A stretch of 64,000 nucleotides of DNA, from positions 5,614 to 69,613 of the forward strand of contig CACRXP010000418.1 in NCBI GenBank assembly GCA_902702965.1, written 5' to 3'. The stretch is from Spirometra erinaceieuropaei (taxonomy: Eukaryota; Platyhelminthes; Cestoda; Diphyllobothriidea; Diphyllobothriidae). Shown here in pieces: positions 8,640-20,575 of the stretch. The notes beneath the pieces were generated by a model. It was given only the letters and a program-made list of their open reading frames with translations, had not been told where the DNA came from and searched no databases. Numbering within the stretch: position 1 is the stretch's first letter; each line of letters starts with the position of its first letter. Made by a program: the position numbers and the translations under genes.

Positions 8640-10660
8640 AGACAGTAATGATACAGCAGGTGGCATTGAAATTTCGATCGCCTTGCAGCATAAATTATTT
8701 TAGTCACACCATGATGCCGACTTCCGAATGAGCATCTTCCCGGCTGCCTGCAGGCTCCTATGTTCCCTTTGCGCACATTTGCTTCTCCTGTCAAATGTAT
8801 AATTCATATCCGTTTAGGCTCAGGTGTAAATAAGTTTATCGTCGAAATACGCAATATTTATCCTGGTGTGACTATTTTGGCGCCGTTAACTATGGATGGG
8901 GTGGGCGGAGAAGGGGTACGCTTTGATCATCTACGTTTCAGCGGATTCACAGACTTCCGACAAGTCCGATCCCAGCCTTGCATGTACGCCTGCAGTCCGT
9001 GCGGGCCGAATTATTCCGAGTTTTAGTGCTAGTTATACGTTAAAGTAACTGTTGGGCATGTCCAGCGGGGGAGGGGGGAATTCGAGTCTGCACTTTTCAG
9101 TCAAAGTGCTGGTAGATTGTAACTATCTGATGAGATTTTATGATGTTTCTGGACGTCGGAAGCGTTGTGCCCAGCTGTTGAGCTGCCGTAAATTCCGAGA
9201 CATTTGAGCAACATCTTTAGGGTGTCCCTATGGCGTCGTCTTTGTTCTGGTCTTGGAGCACTTGTGGAAATATCACTACAGAATGCGCGTTCCACCAGAT
9301 GGTCCATCTGTGCTCCAACACCAGTCCCGTAAAAAGACAATCCGTCTTTATTACGTGGCTGCCATCCCCTTAAATTGCTGACGATCTGGTGCGGGACAAT
9401 GGTACAGTTAATAATAACGTTCTTGTATCATTACTTTTCTTAAAGTGTAGTGGTGCATATAGGTTTTTGTTGTAAATAGGACTAATATTCTTCAGTTGCT
9501 TTGGGCCTACCAGTAGCAAATAGACATTCGGAGATACGTTTATGCAGGTTGAGTATTTAGACAGATTGTTGACCCAGAACCTCACAATACGTTGGTAACG
9601 TCATGTGTGCCCTTTTACGAGGTCTCCACAAAAGAAAATTAAAAATTGAAAAATATCAGTCTACCCTAAAATACGCCAGTTTTTATTTTTTTACCTACGG
9701 AGCGCAAAATTCCTAATCTTCTGCCTTGTGCCCTCGATGATGACTTTGTTTAGTGTAAATCGGATCCGTCACTAGGCGACTTTTTGTAACGCAATCAGTA
9801 TCTCGATTTCTCAATGTACTAAACTCCGTAATTTCACATTTTTTCGCGTATGAATGTCTCCTTCGGGCCAGTTTTTAAATCATTTGTACTCCATAATGTT
9901 TTTTTTTCAAAATTACTTGATTACCAGCAACGACTGCTTCAGTGGGTGCTGAATCACGCTTGCCCCCCGAGTTTACGACCTAATTATGGCCATTTTATGG
10001 CCCTTGATGTCTCCAACGAGGTTATTACCGATCTTCTGCTATGTTTATGTCACTACTGGCTTCACGAAAGCATCTACTGTGCGCTTATGCAAACGCGTCC
10101 TTCCCCTTACGTGTCACATTTCGTGTCACGCAAATGAATTTCCTCCCGGTAATGTTGCATGACGTACGTTGGTAGGTTCATCGGGTAATTGACGTGTGTA
10201 CACAAGTTCCCGCGTCGGTTGCTACTCTTGTAAATGGCCCATTAAATCCTGCCGATAAAATACCTAATTCATACTAGTGTCCTCGAAATTGCAACTACGA
10301 CTACCTCCGGCTCCTTTCACCTTGTAAGGTTAACAGTAATCAGAGTTGCCCTTTTTAATTTCCTCTGAAATGAATGTGCGAATTTGGAGTAAATCCTTGA
10401 GAGCGCAATTTTTAGGCTCGCTCTGAAAGTTGGTATGACTGTACGAGCCGAAATCCACCAGCTGCTGTGAAATAAACGCGTAGTATTAACAGGCTTTCAA
10501 CAAGCATCCAGTAGTATACACATACGGAGTGATTTAGTATACTGGCAGTACAGATACTAGCTAAAAGCCCCGACAAGCGTGTTTCGTTAACGTTGTACCC
10601 GCTGCGATTGCAGAGTCGAGAGGTATGCACTTCTTTCTAGGTCAATTTTAGAGGTGGAGG
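8640..10660. other. AT-leaning intergenic DNA, nothing recognised
   Basis: The longest frame is 9850-10137 (+, 95 codons), without a recognisable domain or splice framework. I see no RNA gene or named repeat. Confidence 0.4.
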
Positions 10661-10662
10661 TA

Positions 10663-11652
10663 CAGTAGATGTGCTTACTCATGAAATGTCAACCAAAATT
10701 TCGAAATGCCTTCTCGTTTCGAAAAGATAAATTAAGTAGTGTTGTAAAAATAATCATGGTGCAGCATAAATCTATAATAATCCAGTTACCTCAGGGTGTC
10801 GGCTTTCGAATGAACTTATTTTCGGCTGCATGCAAGGTCTATACTCTGAAAAAAATGACTACTAAAGTAGTATGCGATTTTCTCAGTGATTTTCGATGCC
10901 CTTGAAAATTCAATTATATTTCATGGAAAACATGCATAAAATATTCATTTTTTTGCTTATTCGGTAGAAAATCACGTCTTCTTCCAATTTCATACTCAAA
11001 AGAGAGTATACTTCGGTTTTAACAAACGTTTCCTATTCCCGAATAATTTTGAACCCGACCTGCTGTTACACTTGCATTGAGGGTTTCAAAACTACAAGTT
11101 GCATATTTTTCGTGTACGGAAAACCATGCATTTCTCTACGGTGTTAAGAGGAGACCATATGAGGTTCATAAAATTAAGCAGTGAATTTGAGCAATATTGT
11201 TATCTTGACAAGCCGCATTCGTAAATGCAGATACATGACGTTCCATGAACGGCCATTTAACGGTATTAAAAAATCTCACGGTTAGAAACTTTTTTAACAC
11301 CGAATTATACTCTTCTTTGAGTATGAAATTGGAAGAAGACGTGATTTTCTACCGAATAAGCAAAAAAATGAATATTTTATGCATGTTTTCCATGAAATAT
11401 AATTGAATTTTCAAGGGCATCGAAAATCAATGAGAACATTGCATACTACTTTAGTAGTCATTTTTGCAGAGTATAGACCTTGCATGCAGCCAAAAATAAG
11501 TTCATTCGAAAGCCGACACCCTGAGGTAACTGCATCATTATAGATTTATGCTGCACCATGATTATTTTTACAACACTACTTAATTTATCTTTTCGAAACG
11601 AGAAGGCATTTCGAAATTTTGGTTGACATTTCATGAGTTAGCTCACCTACTG
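10663..11652. mobile_element. Foldback (long-inverted-repeat) element, copy 1
   Basis: The element starts CAGTAGATGTGCTTACTCAT and ends in the reverse complement (ATGAGTTAGCTCACCTACTG). Most of its 990 bp folds on itself: internal blocks such as GCATTTCGAAATTTTGGTTGAC and GTCTTCTTCCAATTTCATACTC near the left have exact or near-exact complements near the right. TA flanks both ends (10661-62, 11653-54), as for TA-duplicating DNA transposons. No transposase frame is present, so it would be non-autonomous. Confidence 0.8.
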
Positions 11653-11738
11653 TATATGCCAGTTGATATCAGGATTGTCAGAATTTCAGGGGTTCTCAGA
11701 CAATTCATTATGGGTTAACTTATAATTTTTCAAAACAG

Positions 11739-12329
11739 GAAGGAGGAGGAGAAGTCAGTTCCACTCGAAGCCGGTGCGACGTCCACGTGGGATCCCAGTA
11801 CTGTGTCGCCGGTACTCACGAGCCCAGACCAGCAACCCTCTGTTACACCCATGAGCACAATGACAACAACAGCAACAACTTCGACACCCGTGGCCAAGAA
11901 GCCGCACCCCTCCAAGCGACAGGTCCGGCTGCGGAATCACTCCGCTCAGACACGATTGGCCGCCATCCCCACCACCCGTGCCTCTGTGCTGCTCCGAAGG
12001 GTGATTCTGGATCCCAAAATGGCGACATCCCTGAAGCCGGGAGTTGAGGGCAAACCGACTGCTGAGCCTGGAGCCGACATGGCAGCAATTCTGCCGTTGC
12101 TGAAACAGTGCAGTCGGTGTGGATCGCAGCGAGTTCGACTGCTGCTCATTGAGCGCTATCCTGAGCCTGGACCAGCTAACCAGACACCGGAGAGGCCGTC
12201 CTCTCGACCCCTCCTGCGGAGGCACGCAAAGCGTACGCTCTCGGGCGAGGTGCTGGAGATGCCGAGGCGGAGCGCGTCCACGAAACGGGAGAGTAGACGG
12301 TCGGCCCGATTTCACACTCAGCCTATTTG
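11739..12329 (+). CDS. Possible host exon, unassigned protein
   Basis: The stretch begins right after TTTTTCAAAACAG, a splice-acceptor-like sequence, and stays open to CCTATTTG, where GTAGGC could be a donor; otherwise a TAG stops it at once. The product of about 197 residues is Ser/Thr/Pro-rich then basic (TTTATTSTPVAKK, HAKRTLSG, SASTKRESRRSARF). The - strand is also open over much of the same DNA (11755-12315), so codon phase is not decisive. I do not recognise the family. It could belong to one + strand gene with the candidate exons at 16.3 and 18.4 kb. Confidence 0.35.
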
Positions 12330-13014
12330 GTAGGCAGCGGGAAGTTGCCTCGTGAAATTTTGGTTTCTCACTTCATACGTGACATTCCAGATGGATGAGC
12401 CCAGTTAATCAATTATTATTTCCCTTCAAACGCTTAAGGCCTTTGCAGGGGGTCTGACTTTTGAGCCTCTTTGAGTCTACTGGGTACATTTGTAAATGTC
12501 GGCAGACCCTTAAGGCCTTTTTGCAAATGGGGCTTGCCTCTTATCCAGTTTTAGGGGTAAACTTTCATGGTTCACGAAATTTCACTGACGGATGATTTGC
12601 CTGGGCTGAATGGAGCATCTTATGTTCGGCACATGATAGATAAAAGTGGACGTTAACTTTGTGCATTGAAGCAACTAATGGAAACTCATTTTTCCGAATT
12701 AGAGCGCGAGTGCAGTCCGACCCATTGGACGAAAAGTTAACTCAGCCGAGCTTTCGGGTCGGCCTGGTAACCTCTCAAACTAGACAAAAAAAGAACAGAA
12801 TGAAATAAGCACCGGAGAAGCACCGGAGACCGTAACCGTTATCGATCGGCCTGTCTGGCCCAGGCCACGCCCAATGACCAAAGACTCCGAGTGCGAACCG
12901 CAGGCCATTCGGACCTGGAGTTGGGTACGGCTGGCTGACGACGGCCAGTAAGCCAGAAGTTGCCATCCCTGCCTCCCCTGTCAGGTCTCAGGCCTCGGGT
13001 GGTCTCAACCCGTT
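12330..13014. other. Nothing recognised
   Basis: Non-coding between the possible exon and the next foldback element. No motif found. Confidence 0.4.
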
Positions 13015-13015
13015 A

Positions 13016-13970
13016 CAGTAGGTGTGCTAACTCACGAAATGTCCACCGAAGTTCTGAAATGCATTTTCATTTCGAAAAGATCACCAAAGTACGGCTTTAA
13101 AATCAATTATTCTGAAGCATAATTCTATAATAATTCAGTTACCTTGGGATGCTGGCTTTCGAACGCATGCAAAAAGCACACTCTGCAAAAAATTACCACT
13201 TAATTACTATGCATTTTTTTCATTGATTTCGATGCCCTTCAAAATTAAATTGTATTTCAAGGAAGACATGCATAAGAATATGCATTCTATTGCTCTTTCG
13301 GTAAAAAATTACGTCTTCTTCCAATTTTATACTCGAAGGAAGGGTATGATTGTGTTTTCAAAAACTTTTCCAATTCCCGAATAATTTTGGACCCGACCTG
13401 CCGTTACAATTGCATTCAGGGTTTCCAAACTACAAGACGGGTATTTTAGCGTACGGAAAACCACACATTCCTCCATGGTATTAAGGGGAGACCATATGGG
13501 GTTCATACAATTTGGTAGTGGATTTGAAACATATTGTTGACTTTACATCTTACATTAATAAATGCAGAGACACGATGTTTTTTAAAAAAATCTTTTAAAA
13601 ACAAACTTTTTGAAACCGAATTATACCCTTCCTTCGAGTATCAAATTGAAAGGAGACGTAATTTTTTACCGAATGAGCAAAATAACGACTACGTTTACGC
13701 ATGTTTTCCATGAAATATAATTGAATTTTTAAGGACATCGAAAGTCAATGACAAAAAATTATGCTACTTAAGTAGTCATTTTTACAGAGTATGCTTTTTG
13801 CATGCCGCCGGAAAGATGTTCGTTCGATAGCCGGCATCCTGACGTAAGTGAATTATTATAAAATTATGCTGCACGTTGATTAATTTCAAAACCCTACTTA
13901 GGTAATCTTTTCGAAACGAAAACGCGTTTCAGAATTTCGGCTAACATTTCGCGAGTTAGCACACCTACTG
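13016..13970. mobile_element. Foldback element, copy 2
   Basis: Termini CAGTAGGTGTGCTAACTC and GAGTTAGCACACCTACTG are perfect inverted repeats, and homology of the two halves continues inward for several hundred bp. TA lies on both flanks (13014-15, 13971-72). Internal blocks match copy 1 and copy 3 in the same order. No ORF of note. Confidence 0.8.
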
Positions 13971-14758
13971 TAGTGTTTGGGTTAGAGGTTGGAATTAGGG
14001 CTAGGGAGTTAAAGTAAAGAGTAGAAGTTCGGACTAAGAGTTCAAGGTGAGGCTACAGACATAGGTTTGGCGCCAGGGGTTGGATTGTTAAAGTGTTAAA
14101 CCCCTGTGATATCTTCCGTTGCGGCAATCATGAGCGTCAGATTTAACCATGCATTCTTCGCTCTTTCTCCTTTAATGCGATTTATCGTCCGGTCTGGGAT
14201 CAGTTGGCGCGGAATATCTACCCAGTGCCCTCGCCTTTCATTCTAACCATTCGTTTGCAGCTTTTAATTTCCCGTTTTTTTAATAGCGCCTTCGCGTTTT
14301 TACGATTTATTAATGTATTTAAACAGGCAGATGTCGTAATTGTGGTTTTTCACTTTTGCTTCCTGAAAACAGCTATCTGTCAGTTTCGTTTGACCAAACC
14401 CTATAGCCACTATTATCATCATTCCCGTATTGTGAGAGGCCTTGCCTACCGTTTTCTGGAGTGCGCTCCTTAACACAGACAACCGGTATCCCATTTGCAT
14501 CACTAACCAAAGAGATGCGTCATAAGGAAGGCCTCTAAATTTCGAGGAGTACAGAAACAAACGCACTACAAACCGGCGACTTTGGGGCCAAAGTTCTAGT
14601 ACAGCTGACAAAACTGTTTTCTCCACGTCTAATTGCCCGCTTTTCCGCAAATCAGTATACTTCTCCCCCCCCCTTTCAGAAGGGAGAGTGATGAGGTAAT
14701 AAAGCGAGGCCATTAAATATAATTATCTCAACTGTTAGCACCTAGTGGGCGTCAAAGG
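13971..14758. other. Telomere-like tract, then unassigned frames
   Basis: 13975-14010 reads GGGTTAGAGGTTGGAATTAGGG-like degenerate telomeric sequence. Overlapping frames of 89 (+, 14204) and 137 codons (-, 14300-14713) follow; neither has a domain I can name. Confidence 0.35.
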
Positions 14759-15070
14759 TTGCACTTTGACCAGTGTATCCACACCCCCCGTGTTCATGCG
14801 GCGGTCGGCTTGGCGTGGCCGCAGCGGCCGAACTCACCTCGCCGGCTGACTGCTCACACTGCGTATGGCTGCCAGCCTGGCGACACCATGGCGCCGATCG
14901 ATACCTTGCTGTTCAACGATTGGCCGCAGCTGAGGCGCACGCTCACACCTCAGAGGCTGGATCTCAGCCTGGTTGAACTATTGTTGCCGCTGGCTTCCAA
15001 GCTGCTTGTACTCCCGCAACAACGGCAAAGACTGTCCTACTATGTCTGTCGCCCTGACTTTCAATTTTAG
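14759..15070 (+). other. GC-rich open region, possible coding, unassigned
   Basis: Two + strand frames (104 and 68 codons) overlap. The longer contains an L-rich amphipathic stretch (DLSLVELLLPLASKLLVL). No motif, start context or splice signals settle whether it is coding. It could equally be a GC-rich repeat. Confidence 0.2.
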
Positions 15071-15931
15071 AAAGTCCGCGTTGTTGACTGTTACACTTCG
15101 GCAAACAGACAGACAAGACGGTACAGCCTCTCATGCATAAACAAAATTTTGTAACTGGTTGCCAGCATCCAGTCTATATGAGGCCCCATAGTGGTTGGTG
15201 CCCTCGGTTTCACACTGCGAACGGATTTTTGACAAGGACGCAGAATGCGAACCCACTCGGGGCACAAAAACCAGACCATCGCGGCATATTGCGTCCTCGC
15301 CATTTCTGTAATTGACGATTTAATGCTCTCGCAGCTAGACAGAATTTACCTGAATGTGTACCTAGTGTCGCGTTCTCCCACCGTTCAGCTCCACTGATAA
15401 AACCCATACTACACGAAGACCTGGTTTTTGTTCCCGGAGTGGGTCCACATAATGCGTCCTTGCCTGATTTTTTTTATCACTAGAGGCAAAAGTGACGGAG
15501 GAGACGCGGCAGCATGGTTGCTTACCATCGGCGAGTTTTTTGATTCACCGTTAGAAAGTGTCAAACAAGCCTGTTGACGGGGAGGATGTTGTGTTTCATA
15601 AAATTCACTTGCGCTCAACTTAACGGGCAAGCTTCTAGTTGAGTCGTTACTGGGGGACAACGGGAGAAAGGCAGCAAATAGAACCCACCAGGTCAAAGAT
15701 GGATTGTTATCGAACTGAAGCGTTGCCGGTCGGCGGTAGCGATTGTAAATGCATCCGGCGTGCGTAGAGGTGGGGACTGAAAAGCCCAACTGCGGAACTC
15801 ATCGGCAGAATGAAACGGTCGATCATCCGTCTGTTCCTTCAAAGCAGCTGACTGCTGCCAATGTCCACTAGTCACTACCTTGACCCTGATGACGGTTTAG
15901 TCTTCGATGCCTGCACTGAACCCGCATTTTA

Positions 15932-16378
15932 TTGTCCCATCTAGTCCACCAGCTGCACAGCACAATGTTGCTCAAGGGAATCGAGTCCAGGCGCCCGCAG
16001 ACTCAAAGCGAAATAGCGCTGTCGAGGGCCAGGCAAAGTCCCAGAGGACAACCCTTTACGGCGGACAACCCTGCCTCTGCCACAGGGCTGCCTCCAGCAT
16101 GGAATCCAAACAACAGCACACCTGTGACAGGGAGTTCTGGGACACACCGACAATAAGTTTGAGGCAGGCCAGACCACGAGACCAGGTGCCCGTCCGACCG
16201 CTTCTGCGGGGAGCCATGCAGTACCTGCAGACAGCCCATTCCGGACGCCCCTCCTCTGCAACTGGGACACTGTGCCAGCCCGACCCAGCGCAGGCTCACC
16301 CAAAGCAGCACTGGCGAGGTGGGAAAAAGACGTCGCAGAAGACGAGGAGTCGGGAGACCGCGCAAACTCACCACGAGG
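15932..16378 (+). CDS. Possible host exon ending in a basic AT-hook-like motif
   Basis: In the frame that ends this segment the protein reads KRRRRRRGVGRPRKLTTR, a basic tract with an AT-hook-like GRPRK core, stopping at AGG followed by GTATGC, a plausible donor. A TAA at 16154-16156 splits that frame, so either the exon starts after it or the copy carries a frameshift; another frame (KAALARWEKDVAEDEESGD) is also open. All three + frames and one - frame are partly open, as expected for GC-rich DNA. A nuclear, DNA-binding protein would fit, but that is inference. Confidence 0.35.
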
Positions 16379-16428
16379 GTATGCAACTTTTCTTGCTAGT
16401 AAATGTTCACTTTTTTCTCTTGTCGAAG

Positions 16429-16557
16429 GTGGCAGTGGATTCAGACGAGGACCCAAAATTGGGTCGGGACGCCGAACGCCAATATCAGTATCCGTTGACA
16501 GGTGTCCCGATCACAGGCAGTTCCCGAGTCCTGGCTTTTGTGTGTAAATCGCGCTAA
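16429..16557 (+). CDS. Possible terminal exon after a 50-bp intron
   Basis: TTTTTTCTCTTGTCGAAG is a good polypyrimidine-AG acceptor 50 bp after the donor at 16379. In phase with the AT-hook frame it encodes VAVDSDEDPKLGRDAERQ and ends at TAA after about 42 residues. Intron size agrees with the short introns of RBM8A in this window. The product is not recognised. Confidence 0.35.
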   Translation: MAVDSDEDPKLGRDAERQYQYPLTGVPITGSSRVLAFVCKSR

Positions 16558-18414
16558 ACAGTAGTCTTTCCTCAGCTAACCCCATTCTGGAGCTGGATCG
16601 AAGAGTCGCGCGACCCTAGGCAAGATTCGTGCATAGGGTTTACGATGCTGCCAGCCTTTTCATGCCAATTGGTAATCTCCGGAACGATCAGTTTTCTCGA
16701 ACTTTTAGATTTTGTGCTCTAGTTGAGGGGTGAAAAAATCTTCTTCAGGCTTTCTGACCGACGTCAACCAAGTGGATTGGTGTAAGACCTACGCATTGTG
16801 CCTGGTTTCAGTTAGTTTAAGGTCAACAGACCCAGAATCTATGGTCTGTAATTGAGTGTATTCGTATTGCACAGAAATAGCATTCAGCAATCCGGCCTGT
16901 ATGCCAAGAAAACTAGATCACCCAAACGGAGGCTGGGATACTGCGCAAAGTGTATGTATATTAGGGAGCCTACTCAACAGTAGCTAGTAGCAAAAGCGAT
17001 TAAATTAAAAAGTCGCAATCTAGAGGACTTCGGTACAAATGCAAGTCAGCCACAAGGCAACTGCGCTTTCTCTCTACAGGATTGTATTTCGATTCCCCCA
17101 AAATATGCGCAGCCCACACCAGGCTTAAGAGTGTGTCAGCTTAGTTGGGAATACGAGAGCTTCATTTTCAGGTCGAATACAGACTTATAGTTCTAATTCA
17201 CCGACATTCGCCTCCAAGTTACGTCTTCGAGGGGCTAAACTGGATGTTGCGGAATCACCTGGGCGTTTTCTCAGCTAGAGCACAGGCTGGCCTTGTATCC
17301 AGCCTTCCTGCTTCGATTCTATACGAACCCTAAGGCCACCTTGCCCTGGCGGAATAGGAGTAATTTAACCACGAGAATCTCATTTTTATCCACCATCCTT
17401 TAATTCTTGCCCCACAAATATCCAAATTTTGAAACCTTACCTCTCTTGCATGCCTTTACGTTTAAATTATTCCTTTTATGGCTGGGACAATTACCATACA
17501 AGAAATAATTAATATTGGCACTTTTCAACAAGTGATTATATTTCGGGAAACCAGTTACATTTAGGCTTACGCTTAGTTAAGAAAAAGAAATTTTGAAGGG
17601 CCGCTTGTGTGTAGGCTGGTCCTCGTTTTGTCGCGACGTCGGTATCTGGACCAGATGGGTCGGACACGAAGCCCTTGAGGGTCGTCGTGGTGGCCTTTGC
17701 TGTGGAGCACACGGTGGACATCGTCGGATGCGACGATTGAGCTATCAGTAGAGAAGTGAAGTAGGACTAAGGCCAACGTGTCTGAGTTTGACTCACACCC
17801 ACACCGCTGTCTGTCGCACTTTGGCGAATCGGTCGATCTACGCCTGCCAACATGATTGTAAATAATAGAATTTGGAAATTCTTTATTGGCTTGTACCTCA
17901 GTTATGAGTGTTAACAGGTGTTTTCTGGGACGCTGCACATTCGGAGTGAATGCTGACAAGGGCAAGGGAGACTGGGGTGACCGTTTCCGGCTTATCAGTC
18001 GTCGTCAGTTAACCATGCCCAGCTCCGGGTTTGGATAACCAGGCATTTCAATCCGGACTCTTTTATCGTCGGACGTTTTTAAGAACAACACTCTGCCCTC
18101 CCGATAATCGGGGATGTTCGGTATCGTGGAAAGGGACGTTCACCAACCAGGTTACGAGATATGCTCATTCACTGAGACCCTGGGACTCAATCTAGAGTCC
18201 TCGCTCTGTACATTAGCAGCATTTGGGGAGATGAGTTAATTGGCAGATTAGCTCGGCATTCTCCAGCTCTCTTACTCTTTCCCCCCTTTCATATTCTACG
18301 TAACAGTAGGCATCAGGTAAAACGGTTTACACCAAATCGAGCGGTTAGCTGCCGCGCGGGAAGCAAATGAGTAGTGTTTCCTACGTATGACTTGTTGTAA
18401 CCTCTCCTATTTAG
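16558..18414. other. Intergenic or intronic; minor repeat fragment
   Basis: No gene recognised. Bases 17640-17740 share GTGGACATCGTCGGA-TG/CTGACGG-like sequence with 26937-26980, part of the GC-rich dispersed repeat. The 130-codon - frame at 17573-17965 overlaps this and is not supported. Confidence 0.35.
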
Positions 18415-18683
18415 CTGCAGACAGCGTTCGACAGGAGGCACTTTCGCGAAGGAGTTCACAGGTCCCCCGCGGACCACGAGATCGGCGTATAGTGGCCTGC
18501 GGCAGCAAAGATGAAGCTGGTCGGGTTCGGTCTTCTCGTGCGATCTTGGCAACCTCAAAAACCACGCCTTCCAATCCTTCTACTCCAACAACGCGGGCGA
18601 ACGTGGGCCGTTACGGACACAATTACGACGAGGTAGACGTCCTACTCTACAACCTCTGTCTCAACATCGAGAGTGCGCTCTGA
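18415..18683 (+). CDS. Possible 3' terminal host exon, unassigned
   Basis: It is preceded by AACCTCTCCTATTTAG, a strong acceptor-like sequence, and stays open for about 88 codons to TGA at 18681-18683. The product starts ADSVRQEALSRRSS, contains TSKTTPSNPSTPTTRANVG, and ends DEVDVLLYNLCLNIESAL. Composition (Ser/Arg/Thr-rich, then a hydrophobic C-terminus) looks coding. It might be the last exon of the + strand gene suggested at 11.7 and 16.3 kb; phases there do not contradict this but do not prove it. Confidence 0.4.
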
Positions 18684-19719
18684 ATTGTCAGAACTTCGTC
18701 CCAGCGCCTTTGCGTTACAACAACCACGATCCCCCTCGTTTCCCAAAAGTACCACCAGACCTCAATATTCGAATCCCCGTCAATGAATCGTATCTGCATT
18801 GCCCAGTCTCACACGGGGAGCCTGGCTCACTCGGCGCTTTCTCAAAGATTAATATTCTCCCCCCCCTCCCCCTAATTTAAATTCGTCAGCATTTGGAATC
18901 GTGTAGTCTGCTGAAAGTTTTAGTCTTTTTAATCAGCTTAGGACAAACAGCTTAACCCACAGTTTTATACCTCTTTCACATGCATATCTCCTCAGAGGGA
19001 AGTCAATCCCTTTTCACCGGCAGATGTAATTCCCTCCTCCCAGCTAGTTTTTCGATACGTCTTCCGGCGACCCAGAGTCAATGAGGCAGATCGGTGTATT
19101 ACAAGGCCAAGACCTTTCGATACCCTCCATTTTCCTCTACCAATATGCTCCTAGTATCCTAGCAACCAAATTACTTGAAGCAATCATATTTTGTAATCAT
19201 TTGCGTTTGTCTCAATCTACATATCCGTTCCGCAAACCCTACCACCCTCTCGGACTGCAGAGATGGATGTTTCTGGACAAATCTCTTGAGCTATTTTTGT
19301 TCATTACTTTAATCATGCGCTATTTTCATCCAGAATCGAGATGACATATGACGTGCTCTAGCCAGTTGTGGCCATTCTCGCTGAAGTCTGATCGATCTTC
19401 CGCGGTGGCAGGTCATTCAACTGATCCAACGACTTTCAGTACTATAAACTTCCCATGGAAAATTAAATTTCAAGAAATTACTCTACATGTCTGTGATAGT
19501 AGGATTTATTAATAATCTCCTTGTTTATGGAAATTGACTTTTAAAAAGCGGCGTTTCCTTGTTGTGAGGGCAATGCCATAAACTCAGTTGACGCTTTGAC
19601 CGCCGATGTCCACAGTGTGCCCACACAGAATTACAAGCGAAGGGAGGATGGCTAGCGCGTCGTGAACTGCATTGGTAGTTGGCTTGCGTTGCATCCAACA
19701 CACTCTCTGCATAATCCAC
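18684..19719. other. Nothing recognised
   Basis: AT-leaning DNA. One 87-codon frame (19081-19344 +) with no domain or splice support. Confidence 0.4.
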
Positions 19720-19935
19720 CTGGGCCCGCTGTCATGACCAAGTCCAAAATATCGGGAGCAGAACCGGGCGCAGGTGGCTGGCGCGACGCGGGCACGCGCC
19801 CAGGCGTGCCAGCTTCCCCCGCCCTAATGTGCCAGCTCTTATAGCTGAGCATCCACAATAACGACTGGCGTGCCTTGATCTAGCCCCGTGTTGGTTCAGC
19901 CCGCTGCAGGGACACGCCATGGACTCACATGGACG
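19720..19935. repeat. GC-rich dispersed repeat
   Basis: Blocks CCACCTGGGCCCGCTGTCATGACCAAGTC, GGCGCAGGTGGCTGGCGCG, GGCGTGCCAGC and CCCGTGTTGGTTCA are in the same order as in the 26.6-26.8 kb and 28.2-28.3 kb copies. Non-coding despite frames in it. Confidence 0.55.
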
Positions 19936-20384
19936 CGTATGCTCACACCCCGATGACAATGAAATGCGAGTCGTAATTCGACTCTCGAAGCCTGACAGGT
20001 CAGATCTTAGTATGCAGTCGTTCATGAAGCGACCTACTCCCAACTGCCTGTACTACGGGAATGGTGGTAAAGGCGATTTTACGGGTGAGACAATCGGACA
20101 GGTCAGTGAGATAGCTGTGAAGAAAATGAGCAAATGAAGTGTGCAATAAGACTTCGAATAAGCTGAAACTGAAGCCCTAATGATGAAAATACGTTAGCGG
20201 TCCAGCCAGCCAACCGAAAGTGACAGCGTTGTCAACGTCATTCGGCGTGGTGTGGAGCGGCACATAGTGAAAATTATACTGCTGAACTACTGATTTGTTT
20301 TCGGTAGGCGAGATTATGCTAAAATACTACACCTGCATATTGCTGAAACGGAAAAGGGCAGTTTTGTGCTCGAGTTTAGAGGCA

Positions 20385-20575
20385 TGGTTAGTCTTAGGGT
20401 TTGGGTTACTGTGAGGGTTAGAGTAAGGACTAGGGTTGCTCTCACTCTAACACAAACAGTAACTGTAGCCCTAACACTAACCATAACCCCTAACCCTTAA
20501 CCTAGTCTCAACCCCTAACGCTAACCCCTTACCCTACCCTAATCCCTAAAACTAACCCCCAAATCAGACAACCCG
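20385..20575. repeat. Degenerate telomere-like tract, both orientations
   Basis: 20385-20440 has TTAGGG-type units (GGTTAGTCTTAGGGTTTGGG, GAGGGTTAGAG, CTAGGGTT). After a short turn, 20455-20575 has the complementary CCCTAA type (AGCCCTAACACTAACC, CCCCTAACCCTTAACC, CTAACCCCTTACCCTACCC). The two orientations meet head to head. Confidence 0.7.

Noticed and set aside
11755..12315. 186-codon - frame as a gene
   Set aside because: Shadow of the + frame over the same bases; its product is low-complexity Cys/His-rich with no motif. Not excluded, only less supported.
15941..16456. 171-codon - frame as a gene
   Set aside because: The region is GC-rich and open in four frames; the + strand shows the better splice framework and the basic AT-hook-like motif.
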